Source: Siphonodentalium dalli | Lineage: Eukaryota > Mollusca > Scaphopoda > Gadilida > Siphonodentaliidae | Assembly: GCA_032622095.1 (NCBI GenBank) | Contig: CP136064.1 | Location: forward strand, 178,328,247-178,392,246 | Direction of reading: 5' to 3' | DNA: 64,000 bases | In this document: one piece after another, positions 20,138 through 31,325 of the stretch | Layout of the letters: every line of letters starts with the position of its first letter | Numbering within the stretch: position 1 is the stretch's first letter | Translations under genes and position numbers: made by a program | The notes under the pieces: model-generated | What the model was told of the DNA's origin: nothing | Databases searched by the model: none | The model's input: only the letters and a program-made list of their open reading frames with translations

Positions 20138-20400
20138 TGGTTGCTAGTGGGGCCACCATTTGCTTTCTGCACAAAACGGGTGATATCTATTTGAGAAGTT
20201 TGTGGCGCCAAATTTTAAGGCCAGAATATTATGCGCACAGCATATAAGTGGAATAATTTGGGGCTCGATTTTATTGTGTATTGCGCAAACACGCTATTTG
20301 ATGTTTGTAAACTATCCAATTGGGAACCAGGTGGTCGGGTGTTATGATTTTGTGATGGAAACCGAGATGGTGCATCGTTTTCGAGTATAAAAACTAACGT

Positions 20401-20495
20401 CGCCCGATATGGGACTTGAACCCATGACCCTCAGATGACTCTGAATTTAGCAGACTCTTAAAAGTCTGATGCTCTACCGACTGAGCTAACCGGGC
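20401..20495 (-). tRNA. tRNA-Lys(UUU), intron-containing
   Basis: Copy of the 306-400 gene. Confidence 0.95.
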
Positions 20496-20758
20496 TGGTT
20501 GCTAGTGGGGCCACCATTTGCTTTCTGCACAAAACGGGTGATATCTATTTGAGAAGTTTGTGGCGCCAAATTTTAAGGCCAGAATATTATGCGCACAGCA
20601 TATAAGTGGAATAATTTGGGGCTCGATTTTATTGTGTATTGCGCAAACACGCTATTTGATGTTTGTAAACTATCCAATTGGGAACCAGGTGGTCGGGTGT
20701 TATGATTTTGTGATGGAAACCGAGATGGTGCATCGTTTTCGAGTATAAAAACTAACGT

Positions 20759-20853
20759 CGCCCGATATGGGACTTGAACCCATGACCCTCAGATGACTCT
20801 GAATTTAGCAGACTCTTAAAAGTCTGATGCTCTACCGACTGAGCTAACCGGGC
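20759..20853 (-). tRNA. tRNA-Lys(UUU), intron-containing
   Basis: Copy of the 306-400 gene. Confidence 0.95.
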
Positions 20854-21116
20854 TGGTTGCTAGTGGGGCCACCATTTGCTTTCTGCACAAAACGGGTGAT
20901 ATCTATTTGAGAAGTTTGTGGCGCCAAATTTTAAGGCCAGAATATTATGCGCACAGCATATAAGTGGAATAATTTGGGGCTCGATTTTATTGTGTATTGC
21001 GCAAACACGCTATTTGATGTTTGTAAACTATCCAATTGGGAACCAGGTGGTCGGGTGTTATGATTTTGTGATGGAAACCGAGATGGTGCATCGTTTTCGA
21101 GTATAAAAACTAACGT

Positions 21117-21211
21117 CGCCCGATATGGGACTTGAACCCATGACCCTCAGATGACTCTGAATTTAGCAGACTCTTAAAAGTCTGAAGCTCTACCGACTGA
21201 GCTAACCGGGC
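21117..21211 (-). tRNA. tRNA-Lys(UUU), base 26 variant
   Basis: Copy of the 306-400 gene with A to U at tRNA base 26 (window 21186). The same change occurs in the copy at 23267. Confidence 0.93.
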
Positions 21212-21474
21212 TGGTTGCTAGTGGGGCCACCATTTGCTTTCTGCACAAAACGGGTGATATCTATTTGAGAAGTTTGTGGCGCCAAATTTTATGGCCAGAA
21301 TATTATGCGCACAGCATATAAGTGGAATAATTTGGGGCTCGATTTTATTGTGTATTGCGCAAACACGCTATTTGATGTTTGTAAACTATCCAATTGGGAA
21401 CCAGGTGGTCGGGTGTTATGATTTTGTGATGGAAACCGAGATGGTGCATCGTTTTCGAGTATAAAAACTAACGT

Positions 21475-21569
21475 CGCCCGATATGGGACTTGAACCCATG
21501 ACCCTCAGATGACTCTGAATTTAGCAGACTCTTAAAAGTCTGATGCTCTACCGACTGAGCTAACCGGGC
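21475..21569 (-). tRNA. tRNA-Lys(UUU), intron-containing
   Basis: Copy of the 306-400 gene. The spacer upstream of it has an extra TA near 21579. Confidence 0.95.
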
Positions 21570-21834
21570 TGGTTGCTATAGTGGGGCCACCATTTGCTTT
21601 CTGCACAAAACGGGTGATATCTATTTGAGAAGTTTGTGGCGCCAAATTTTAAGGCCAGAATATAATACGCACATCATATAAGTGGAATAATTTGGGGCTC
21701 GATTTTATTGTGTATTGCGCAAACACGCTATTTGATGTTTGTAAACTATCCAATTGGGAACCAGGTGGTCGGGTGTTATGATTTTGTGATGGAAACCGAG
21801 ATGGTGCATCGTTTTCGAGTATAAAAACTAACGT

Positions 21835-21929
21835 CGCCCGATATGGGACTTGAACCCATGACCCTCAGATGACTCTGAATTTAGCAGACTCTTAAAAGTC
21901 TGATGCTCTACCGACTGAGCTAACCGGGC
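21835..21929 (-). tRNA. tRNA-Lys(UUU), intron-containing
   Basis: Copy of the 306-400 gene. Confidence 0.95.
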
Positions 21930-22192
21930 TGGTTGCTAGTGGGGCCACCATTTGCTTTCTGCACAAAACGGGTGATATCTATTTGAGAAGTTTGTGGCGC
22001 CAAATTTTAAGGCCAGAATATTATGCGCACAGCATATAAGTGGAATAATTTGGGGCTCGATTTTATTGTGTATTGCGCAAACACGCTATTTGATGTTTGT
22101 AAACTATCCAATTGGGAACCAGGTGGTCGGGTGTTATGATTTTGTGATGGAAACCGAGATGGTGCATCGTTTTCGAGTATAAAAACTAACGT

Positions 22193-22287
22193 CGCCCGAT
22201 ATGGGACTTGAACCCATGACCCTCAGATGACTCTGAATTTAGCAGACTCTTAAAAGTCTGATGCTCTACCGACTGAGCTAACCGGGC
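22193..22287 (-). tRNA. tRNA-Lys(UUU), intron-containing
   Basis: Copy of the 306-400 gene. Confidence 0.95.
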
Positions 22288-22550
22288 TGGTTGCTAGTGG
22301 GGCCACCATTTGCTTTCTGCACAAAACGGGTGATATCTATTTGAGAAGTTTGTGGCGCCAAATTTTAAGGCCAGAATATTATGCGCACAGCATATAAGTG
22401 GAATAATTTGGGGCTCGATTTTATTGTGTATTGCGCAAACACGCTATTTGATGTTTGTAAACTATCCAATTGGGAACCAGGTGGTCGGGTGTTATGATTT
22501 TGTGATGGAAACCGAGATGGTGCATCGTTTTCGAGTATAAAAACTAACGT

Positions 22551-22645
22551 CGCCCGATATGGGACTTGAACCCATGACCCTCAGATGACTCTGAATTTAG
22601 CAGACTCTTAAAAGTCTGATGCTCTACCGACTGAGCTAACCGGGC
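22551..22645 (-). tRNA. tRNA-Lys(UUU), intron-containing
   Basis: Copy of the 306-400 gene. Confidence 0.95.
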
Positions 22646-22908
22646 TGGTTGCTAGTGGGGCCACCATTTGCTTTCTGCACAAAACGGGTGATATCTATTT
22701 GAGAAGTTTGTGGCGCCAAATTTTAAGGCCAGAATATTATGCGCACAGCATATAAGTGGAATAATTTGGGGCTCGATTTTATTGTGTATTGCGCAAACAC
22801 GCTATTTGATGTTTGTAAACTATCCAATTGGGAACCAGGTGGTCGGGTGTTATGATTTTGTGATGGAAACCGAGATGGTGCATCGTTTTCGAGTATAAAA
22901 ACTAACGT

Positions 22909-23003
22909 CGCCCGATATGGGACTTGAACCCATGACCCTCAGATGACTCTGAATTTAGCAGACTCTTAAAAGTCTGATGCTCTACCGACTGAGCTAACCG
23001 GGC
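22909..23003 (-). tRNA. tRNA-Lys(UUU), intron-containing
   Basis: Copy of the 306-400 gene. Confidence 0.95.
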
Positions 23004-23266
23004 TGGTTGCTAGTGGGGCCACCATTTGCTTTCTGCACAAAACGGGTGATATCTATTTGAGAAGTTTGTGGCGCCAAATTTTAAGGCCAGAATATTATGC
23101 GCACAGCATATAAGTGGAATAATTTGGGGCTCGATTTTATTGTGTATTGCGCAAACACGCTATTTGATGTTTGTAAACTATCCAATTGGGAACCAGGTGG
23201 TCGGGTGTTATGATTTTGTGATGGAAACCGAGATGGTGCATCGTTTTCGAGTATAAAAACTAACGT

Positions 23267-23361
23267 CGCCCGATATGGGACTTGAACCCATGACCCTCAG
23301 ATGACTCTGAATTTAGCAGACTCTTAAAAGTCTGAAGCTCTACCGACTGAGCTAACCGGGC
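23267..23361 (-). tRNA. tRNA-Lys(UUU), base 26 variant
   Basis: Copy of the 306-400 gene with A to U at tRNA base 26, as in the copy at 21117. Confidence 0.93.
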
Positions 23362-23624
23362 TGGTTGCTAGTGGGGCCACCATTTGCTTTCTGCACAAAA
23401 CGGGTGATATCTATTTGAGAAGTTTGTGGCGCCAAATTTTAAGGCCAGAATATTATGCGCACAGCATATAAGTGGAATAATTTGGGGCTCGATTTTATTG
23501 TGTATTGCGCAAACACGCTATTTGATGTTTGTAAACTATCCAATTGGGAACCAGGTGGTCGGGTGTTATGATTTTGTGATGGAAACCGAGATGGTGCATC
23601 GTTTTCGAGTATAAAAACTAACGT

Positions 23625-23699
23625 CGCCCGATATGGGACTTGAACCCATGACCCTCAGATGACTCTGAATTTAGCAGACTCTTAAAAGTCTGATGCTCT
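23625..23699 (-). pseudogene. tRNA-Lys gene cut by element B (3' part)
   Basis: Ends at GATGCTCT followed by oligo-T, the same joint as at 3602. Confidence 0.95.
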
Positions 23700-25667
23700 T
23701 TTTTTTATCTTTTATTTATAAAAATCATAATGTAATATGACATATACAAAATATTATAACATTGCACAAACATATAAAAATAATGATAATAATAACAGTA
23801 TTCACTACAATAAATGGAATTTGTCATCACTTGTTGTTATATAACATGTGTTCTTACAATACAAAATTGTATGCTGTATTTATGTAGCGAACTCTATTCT
23901 TATTCCTAAAAGGAAGTTGAACTGGATTTTTAGCATTATAAACTGGATCTCCTGTTATTCAATTGGTAAATAGCTGATATGATTCAAATTTATTTGTGAT
24001 AATATTCAACTCGATTGTACTATGACGTACAGTTTTGTCGGCAAATTGTCGTACAGTAATCGATAGCGTGGAAGTGATGATAGAGTTACTTCCCTTCCGT
24101 TGCACATGGAATTTTGAAAAAGAAAAGTTTTTTCTGCTGGAGATTATTGTAAAATTCCAAATAACCATGGGTCTATATGCTCTTTAATCTAATTCGAAAG
24201 GTATGTAAGAGTGTTGTCTCGGCGAGGATAGGGTTCCATAGTGTTCAGGGCGGTTATGAAAGGCGTCAACGTTTGAGCAAAATGTACGTGTCCATTTTTC
24301 GTGTAATCCCAGTTCAGCCACAGGTTTTGGTAGTTTTATAAAAAAAAAAAGGACTATATGTAAGAATAAAGTCCAGGTATATAAGTAATTATGTAGCAGA
24401 AATCACGAAATTTTAAAACATGTTTTTTATTTACCCACACTTCCGAAATGTCTGTACTATACACGCTTATATATACTTAATGACATCAAGATATATAATA
24501 CTACCTTCTTTTGCCACAATTCGTACCTTGAAATGTTTATTTTGAAGTAATAAATTTGTTAAAATATTACGTCTGTTTCAGGTAGCACCATTACTTTAGT
24601 TGTACTCGATTACAGAACTAGCTACTCCCGGTTGTGTTCGATTGCCGAGCCCGTGATGTTCCAGCTGCCCAGACTAAGCCGGCACTCTTTGTCAATAGCA
24701 AGAACTTGAAATGTTATATTGTCTATTAAAAGTTTTAAAAATATTTTGATGTAAAAAATGATAAAAATAAAGTTGCCATATTTATGTGGGTTTTATGTTG
24801 TATATATATCAATTCTCCTTTCTATATTTCTTTGTTACCAATAGTGTTTAATTGAATGGGTCACGGTGCGACTAAATATAGAAGTTACAAGGAAAACCAG
24901 TTCTATTTATATTCACTAGGCTTGATACATGAATGGAGTTTGAGCACATTTGAATGATTTTGAGTGATAGAATACCCCGTGCGTTAATTTCCCCTTGACC
25001 CGATTCCACGTTGCATGGTCGAATCACGAATGTCGATAAAAGTTGAAACATAAGACTTACAAATTATCTGTTTAGTTTTTTTCATTTGTGATTGGCATAA
25101 CTTACCACAAACCAAAATTCATCATTATTGGAATTATATTAACGACAATAAACGAAATTGAAACTCCCAACTACACATTTTACTGGACTCGACCTCGGAC
25201 TCGGACTACAACTATTAGTGTGTCCCAATTGAACCGGAACTAAGTTCTGGTGTCACGCGGGTGCTCAACCGACAGAAACATTCCCGTAAACGGTTGCAAA
25301 AAACCTTTGTTTCTTTCTAATAGTTGGAAGAATCTATAGTAAGACGAACACTGTAAGTAAAGCTAGTGTTAATTATATGTGTATGAACGCGCGACGGTTA
25401 ATTAACGTCGATAGGGTAAATAGTATTACAACGAAAGAAATTCCAATTTCCTCACTGGATATTTAATCTACTTCCGGTTTTCTAGTTAGACACCTGGTCA
25501 TTTATTTACTAGAATGGTCATCTCATTCTCATGAAAAAGGTCTATAAAACTACCAAAACCTGTGGTTCAGCGTGACAACAATCGTGACCTCATATCTATA
25601 TTGAGATTGAAAATTACCAATCTAACGTTATCCATCAAATATATTAACTGGTTCCCCCAGTTGTATG

Positions 25668-25985
25668 TTCAGCTATCATCAGCCATTGACTCGGCACCCT
25701 AGATCATGCCACGAATCCCCACTCTGGCTACTGCATAGTGGAGATTCGTGGCATGATCCATCGGCACCCCAGGCCTCTGTCAGTGTCAAATCTGATTACG
25801 ACAATGGCGACTCCAGTAGTATTTTCAGCAATCATCAGCCATTGACTAGGCACTCTAGATCATGCCATGAACCTCCACTCTGGCTAACGCCCGTGTATAG
25901 TAGAGATTCATGGCATGATCCATCGGCACCCCAGACCTCTGTCAGTGTAAATTCTGTTTACGACAATGGTGATTCCTCCTCTTAA
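25668..25985. repeat. Two-copy tandem repeat (period 156-162 bp), each with a long hairpin
   Basis: Copy 1 starts at 25668 and copy 2 at 25824. Each has an inverted repeat: arms 25702-25722 and 25738-25758 (20 of 21 pair, 15-nt loop), and arms 25858-25873 and 25905-25920 (15 of 16 pair, longer loop). Copy 1 has GCCACGAA facing TTCGTGGC and copy 2 has GCCATGAA facing TTCATGGC, a compensated change. A 106-codon frame on + (25665-25985) spans both copies, but nothing else supports it as a gene. Confidence 0.85.
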
Positions 25986-26984
25986 AATTCTGTTCTGAAA
26001 ATAATCGTTTCGTGTAAATGTGCAATTTATAATTTAATAATACAGTTATGTACACATAATTTTTCAACATTATTGTGGGCACATGATGATGCCGCACATC
26101 CGAGCAGCTTCACCATAATATTTATTTCTTTTTTTCCTTTAAAATGATCATTCACTAATTTGTTATGCCTTAATATGAGAAGCGTAGCATATCGCTTAAC
26201 ATTAAATGTTGTTCCTGAATAACTTTCTTCCCGTGGCAAATTTTCGACTCGTAAATAAACCATTTATTGATTCTGAACTCCTTGTGACCTACTTGCGATT
26301 ACCAGTTTGTCACGTGATCTTCGAAATTAATCTAATTTGAAATATACATATTCTTTCAGATACCCATTGGAAGTTAACAGAAATTGGTACGGTTATGGCT
26401 CCCTGCTAACATGGGTGCAGATAATCGGATGAGAATAAGGTAATTATTACTAGTTAGAAGCATGTCTAGTAAATTATAAGATATTTCAGCTATGAAACAA
26501 ACTCTAATAGAGCACTACTAGTACTGGTGGCCACATGAAATCAGTCAAAATGACAGGCTATATTTTCTGAATGGTTACTTAATTAATCACAAAGGGTGAC
26601 TGTTAGTGTTTCCTGTAGCATGGCATACGCTCCACAATAAACATCAACCCTTTATAATAAGGCCAGGAGTGGTATGAATAATGGGGTGGGTGATGTGGTT
26701 CGGGGGGGGTGTAATTGGGATGCATTGAAATATAAAAACAATTTAAAAAACTGGAAAGTTTGGTCATGATAATCCTTTTACACTCTTTCTCTTTGATAGC
26801 TCGCTAGCATTGTAATAACATTTCTGCCGGGATGTTTACGAGACCGGGCGAGGGGGGGGGGTGCCAAAAATTAGAATTTTTCCTTTATATATATATAATT
26901 TTTCTCATTTTAGTTCTTTTCTACTTTGTAAATTATTCGTGATCCACTTTTTTTTGTTTTTTGGAGGATTTGGGTGGAGTATAC

Positions 26985-27029
26985 AAAAAAAAAAAAAAAA
27001 AAAAAAAAAAAATTAAAATTTTTTTCAAT

Positions 27030-27064
<35 letters not shown>
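26985..27064. repeat. Facing poly(A) and poly(T) runs
   Basis: About 28 A (26985-27012), a short AT-rich centre, then about 30 T (27035-27064). The T run is in the orientation of a poly(A) tail for a minus-strand retrotransposon. Confidence 0.9.
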
Positions 27065-27070
<6 letters not shown>

Positions 27071-27446
27071 TAAACTTTTGACTTTTATTGATTGCTGCTT
27101 AATGCCATCTCAGTTATTACATTGTTGATATGAATTTTTAACCAATTTTCTTATTTATATGTTTTGTTATTCTATTTCAGCACAGATATGCATGGGCATC
27201 TCTACCAGAATCCAGAACTGAAAAAAGAATGGATACTGCTGGATGAAGTTGTTTTGTATGACAGATCTTGCTAATTACATTTGACATTGGTTGCTCAACA
27301 TTAAAAGGAAACAGCTTCATATACATTGGATTGCCGTTGGAAAATCATATGCATGTCAGGTCATGCATGCAAGCTAATTCTTTCTACGGTTTCTTAACTT
27401 TAAAGGAGGATATCTTTATATGGATCAGAAGTTGTGTCTTCTGTTT

Positions 27447-30400
27447 TCAAATTGAAAAGTGGATCTGTTCGGCGATATAATATATTAGTGTGTTATTATT
27501 CAGGATAAATTTATCGAATAATTCAGACTTGTTTTTCCTATCGTAATAAATCCTCAGCATTGTTATGTGATTTTTCAAAACTGGCTGTAGTAATTTATTT
27601 GCTGGTAATCTTTTGTTATCATACAAGTAGAAATTCCTTGACCGATATACAGCTATTCTGTATGCACTCAATAACAGGTTGATAAACATAATATTTATAT
27701 TTTTTCCTTTTCTACCTGAGCCGAAGATCAACATTTTGCTAAATTCATCTTCGGTGACAATTTTGTCTTTTGCAAAGAGGTGATCTATATATAGTCTACA
27801 TTTATCTTTAATCTCCTGTAAATATTTACATCCAAAAAATATATGCTTTATATCCTCAACGTCAATGTGACATAAAGGACATGTATCAGTGTCTGATTGC
27901 TTGACTATAAATTGTCTGCGCCGAGTAAATAACATGTTATGATATATTTTCAGATCCAGTTCAATCATCTCTGTTGACTTTACACATAAATGGACTAAAG
28001 TCCAATTCAATTTGAAATCGGGACCATATTGCTTCTGCCAATAGGACACACTTGTTGGCATTTCAAATACCTTTGCTATTATTTGTAAATATGCAATCTT
28101 AGTGGTAAGATGAGAAGTAGATGTTAGTTCTCCATTGTTAACGAATGGAATGGCATTTTCCCCACAGGTTTTTCCATTTATATCACTGTAGGAATTTGCC
28201 ATTTCATTTCCATTAACAAGTTCTTTCCATTCACAAGGCAGTGCATTCAAAATAGACGTGTAGTTATTCGATACAGTTACACAGTTACACATTGAATCAC
28301 CGCATACCATTTCATGTATGGCCATTTCTGGCAAAAATCCAGGAATGACCTCATATGTCAGGTGTTTAATTCTTACTAGCCCAGCCATAACAAAGGAGTC
28401 AAAATAGAACATTTTCCCCTCTGATGTTATTAGCCCATTGTCAAATAAGGGTTGGTCTAGTACATTTAACGTGGAATTAATGAGATGACGCGAATCGTCA
28501 GTTATGATTTTCCAAGCTCTTAAGACATCAGCATAGAACTGAGGTAATTTGACTGCATACCTCTCATATATATTAATGAAGAGTGTGTCTTTTCCTAATC
28601 TTAAGTTACGGTACTTATCAAAATAGAAAAGCATAAAATATTTCCAAGGGAATTGACTGACTTCCATTTTTTTTATCCATTTGCATCTCAAGGCTAATTT
28701 TTTCTTTTCAACATCGGGTAGCTTTAATCCGCCCACATTAAGGTCACCAATCAAGGTTGTGTACTTAATTTTATGGATCGTATTATCCCAAAGAAAGCTC
28801 AACACTATTGCTTTTAGCTTCTTCTCGTACATTTCTGGCAATTCTGTTACATTTAAAGTGTACCACAATGTTGAAAGATAAAGTGATTGAAGAACAGTAA
28901 TTTTACCTTTAATAGTTAACTTTCTTTGCTTCCATAAATGCAAAATATTAGAAATTTTCTGTAACTTTTTGGACCAATTTACATCAATTGCTTCTTTCTC
29001 ATTATTGCCGAGATAAATTCCTAAGATTTCAACTGGACCTTGAACAATTTGTAAAGGCAAATCTCTGGGCAAAATTACATTGCCAATAGGCATTATCTCT
29101 GATTTATCATAATTAATTTGACTTCCTGATCCTTTTGCAAATGTTTCGAAACATTGTAAAACTAATTTGACTGAATTCTCATCAGCAACGACTAATTTGT
29201 TATCATCAGCATGTTGGAAGAGCTTTGCTGGCATATTACATCCTGGAATGGGAATACCCCGTATGTTATGATTATTATTTATCAATTGTGCAATAGGTTC
29301 TGAACACAGTATATACAAGAGTGGTGACAAAGGGCATCCCTGTCTAACTGAAGATTCAATTTTGATCCATGAAGATAAATGACCATTCATTTTTATACTG
29401 CTTTTCGAATTTTGATACAAAATTTTAACCCAACGGACAAAATTTTCACCAAAGCCTACTTCCTCTAGAACTTTGAAAAGGTAACCGTGGTCAATTTTGT
29501 CGAAAGCTTTATACAAATCTATCTTCAAAAGGACTGCATCCAGATTGCTGTCGTTAATATACCGAATCATGTCTTTTAGACTTAGAACGGTTTCACTCAA
29601 GTCTCTACCTGGTACTGAGCAAGTTTGAAAATCGGATACTAATGTTGCAATAATCGTCTTCATCCTATTGGCTAGAATTTTGGCAATTAATTTTCTATCA
29701 ACACCTAATAAGGAAATTGGTCTCCAGTTAGAGAGGTCTCTCTTGTCACCTTTTTTCTTATAAATCAAAGTGATAAGGCCTTTTTCCATTGAAGGAGATA
29801 GTCTGCCATTACAACTAATTTCTGTGATCAGCTTTACAAACAGCGGTTCAAAAATGGTATAAAACCTCTTTAAAAATGTTGCTGTTAATCCATCTAAACC
29901 TGGGGATTTCCCATCTGACATTGAAAATAAGGCCTCATAAATTTCACTACTTTCAAAATCAGTGTCAATTATATCTGAATTTTCTTTGTTCAGTTTTTTC
30001 TCAATCACTTCAAGTAAAATATTTTGTTTTTCCTCTATGATAATTGGTGTTGAATATAGATTTCCATAGAAGTGTTCGGCTATTTTCAACATATCAAATG
30101 GATTGGTGACAATTGAACCATTCCTATCTACAACTGCTGGAAATGTGTTGAAATCTTGTCTGTATTTTTCCAAAGACAAAAAATATTTTGTACAACGGTC
30201 ATCTTCAAATGCATGATTACACTTACTTCTTATGATAGCTCCCTGGCATTTGAGTATTTCATGTTCTTCGATATCGGATTTTAGAAGGGAAATTTTGGAA
30301 ATGTCTGTAAATTGAGAGGGTCTGCTTAATTCAATCGAAAGTTTTCTTTGTAGCTCATATTCATTTGACTTGCGCTCTCTAGATAATTTTTGAGCATAAA

Positions 30401-31316
30401 AGATAGAGGCTTTCTTTATTTTATACTTTAGATTGTCCCACCATACCAGATATTCCCTGTCAAATAATGGACAACTTTTTTCTTTGTTGACTAGCTCATT
30501 TATTAACAACACATAGTTGGGATTGTCTAAAAGTGAGTCATTCAGGATCCAAACGCCTGGACCTTTCTCTACCCCATGGAAATTAAACTTGGCAATTACC
30601 AGGGAGTGATCACTAAAGGAAGTGTAGTTCATGAAACAATACATATTCAAGCTAATCAATGAGTTTGTACATAAAATATAATCAATTCTGCTTTGTTGTA
30701 ATTTATTTTCAACAATTCTGAGCCAGCTGTATTGTTTTTTCCCGGGGTTTCGATACCTCCAAGAATCTAGTAAATGATTTTTAGTTAAAAAATTTTGAAA
30801 GTCCACTGTTGTTCCATCAGTGTTGCCACTGTATCTGTCAATACTCTGGTACACTGTGTTGAAATCACCCATGATAATCTTTTCTGAACTAATTTTACAG
30901 ATGTTTTCTAGGGATTTGAGGAAAAGTTTCCGGTCTTTATAATCATTCGGGGCATATACTGAAAAAAAGGAATATTTTTTGTCATTGAACATTAAGTTAA
31001 TGCCAACTAGTCGTCCATGGTCATCTTTAATTTTTAATTCACATGTTTTACCAAATTCTTTGCTGACCAAAATAGCTACACCTCTGCTGTTATCTTTATA
31101 GTTGGAGCTGAAACATTTACCCTTCCACAAGTGCTTAATGCTATCAACATAATCATCATCCCAAAAAGTCTCCTGTAAAGCAATCACGCCAAATCTGCGC
31201 TCCTCAAATAAGCTGAACAACCCTTTAATCTTATTCACATTTCTCATACCTCTCACATTCAAGGAGCACAGAGTTGCCATGAATGCAACCAGAAAAACTT
31301 TCTGCAAAAATTCCAT
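27447..31316 (-). CDS. ORF2 of Tx1-like element B: endonuclease-reverse transcriptase
   Basis: 1289 residues from an ATG at 31316, collinear with ORF2 of element A but clearly diverged. The APE endonuclease has SLNVRG, LQETFW (Glu about 49), IIMGDFNTV, SRIDYIL and SFSDHS. The reverse transcriptase has NWRPISLLGVDRKL, LKIDLYKAFD, RQGCPLSPLLY and FQHADD. The C-terminal CCHC is CPLCHIDVEDIKHIFFGC, the same spacing as in A. The start is 9 bp after the ORF1 stop. The whole frame is open although its ORF1 is broken. Shared HADD and a shared target site argue that A and B are one site-specific lineage. Confidence 0.92.
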   Translation of the reverse strand: MEFLQKVFLVAFMATLCSLNVRGMRNVNKIKGLFSLFEERRFGVIALQETFWDDDYVDSIKHLWKGKCFSSNYKDNSRGVAILVSKEFGKTCELKIKDDHGRLVGINLMFNDKKYSFFSVYAPNDYKDRKLFLKSLENICKISSEKIIMGDFNTVYQSIDRYSGNTDGTTVDFQNFLTKNHLLDSWRYRNPGKKQYSWLRIVENKLQQSRIDYILCTNSLISLNMYCFMNYTSFSDHSLVIAKFNFHGVEKGPGVWILNDSLLDNPNYVLLINELVNKEKSCPLFDREYLVWWDNLKYKIKKASIFYAQKLSRERKSNEYELQRKLSIELSRPSQFTDISKISLLKSDIEEHEILKCQGAIIRSKCNHAFEDDRCTKYFLSLEKYRQDFNTFPAVVDRNGSIVTNPFDMLKIAEHFYGNLYSTPIIIEEKQNILLEVIEKKLNKENSDIIDTDFESSEIYEALFSMSDGKSPGLDGLTATFLKRFYTIFEPLFVKLITEISCNGRLSPSMEKGLITLIYKKKGDKRDLSNWRPISLLGVDRKLIAKILANRMKTIIATLVSDFQTCSVPGRDLSETVLSLKDMIRYINDSNLDAVLLKIDLYKAFDKIDHGYLFKVLEEVGFGENFVRWVKILYQNSKSSIKMNGHLSSWIKIESSVRQGCPLSPLLYILCSEPIAQLINNNHNIRGIPIPGCNMPAKLFQHADDNKLVVADENSVKLVLQCFETFAKGSGSQINYDKSEIMPIGNVILPRDLPLQIVQGPVEILGIYLGNNEKEAIDVNWSKKLQKISNILHLWKQRKLTIKGKITVLQSLYLSTLWYTLNVTELPEMYEKKLKAIVLSFLWDNTIHKIKYTTLIGDLNVGGLKLPDVEKKKLALRCKWIKKMEVSQFPWKYFMLFYFDKYRNLRLGKDTLFINIYERYAVKLPQFYADVLRAWKIITDDSRHLINSTLNVLDQPLFDNGLITSEGKMFYFDSFVMAGLVRIKHLTYEVIPGFLPEMAIHEMVCGDSMCNCVTVSNNYTSILNALPCEWKELVNGNEMANSYSDINGKTCGENAIPFVNNGELTSTSHLTTKIAYLQIIAKVFEMPTSVSYWQKQYGPDFKLNWTLVHLCVKSTEMIELDLKIYHNMLFTRRRQFIVKQSDTDTCPLCHIDVEDIKHIFFGCKYLQEIKDKCRLYIDHLFAKDKIVTEDEFSKMLIFGSGRKGKNINIMFINLLLSAYRIAVYRSRNFYLYDNKRLPANKLLQPVLKNHITMLRIYYDRKNKSELFDKFILNNNTLIYYIAEQIHFSI

Positions 31317-31325
31317 TATTAAAAA

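Larger units (their letters stand above)
15820..23699. repeat. tRNA-Lys tandem array, block B (22 units)
   Basis: Same 358-bp unit as block A. It resumes at base 22 of a tRNA gene after the CR1 element and ends at the poly(T) of element B. Differences noticed: a 2-bp insertion near 21579, a few base changes at 21663-21675, T to A in two tRNA genes, A to T at 21291, and T to A at 18863. Confidence 0.97.
23700..27446. other. 3' region of element B (UTR or older nested element)
   Basis: No gene that I can support. It contains the hairpin tandem repeat at 25668-25985, G runs near 26701-26708 and 26852-26860, a TA-rich stretch near 26887, and facing A and T homopolymers at 26985-27064. The 382 bp between the T run and the ORF2 stop would be a normal 3' UTR if the poly(T) marks the tail of the ORF2-bearing element. 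Confidence 0.55.

Noticed and set aside
25665-25985. 106-codon frame over the hairpin repeat
   Set aside because: Open in both copies but low in complexity and dictated by the repeat; no start context or neighbour supports it.
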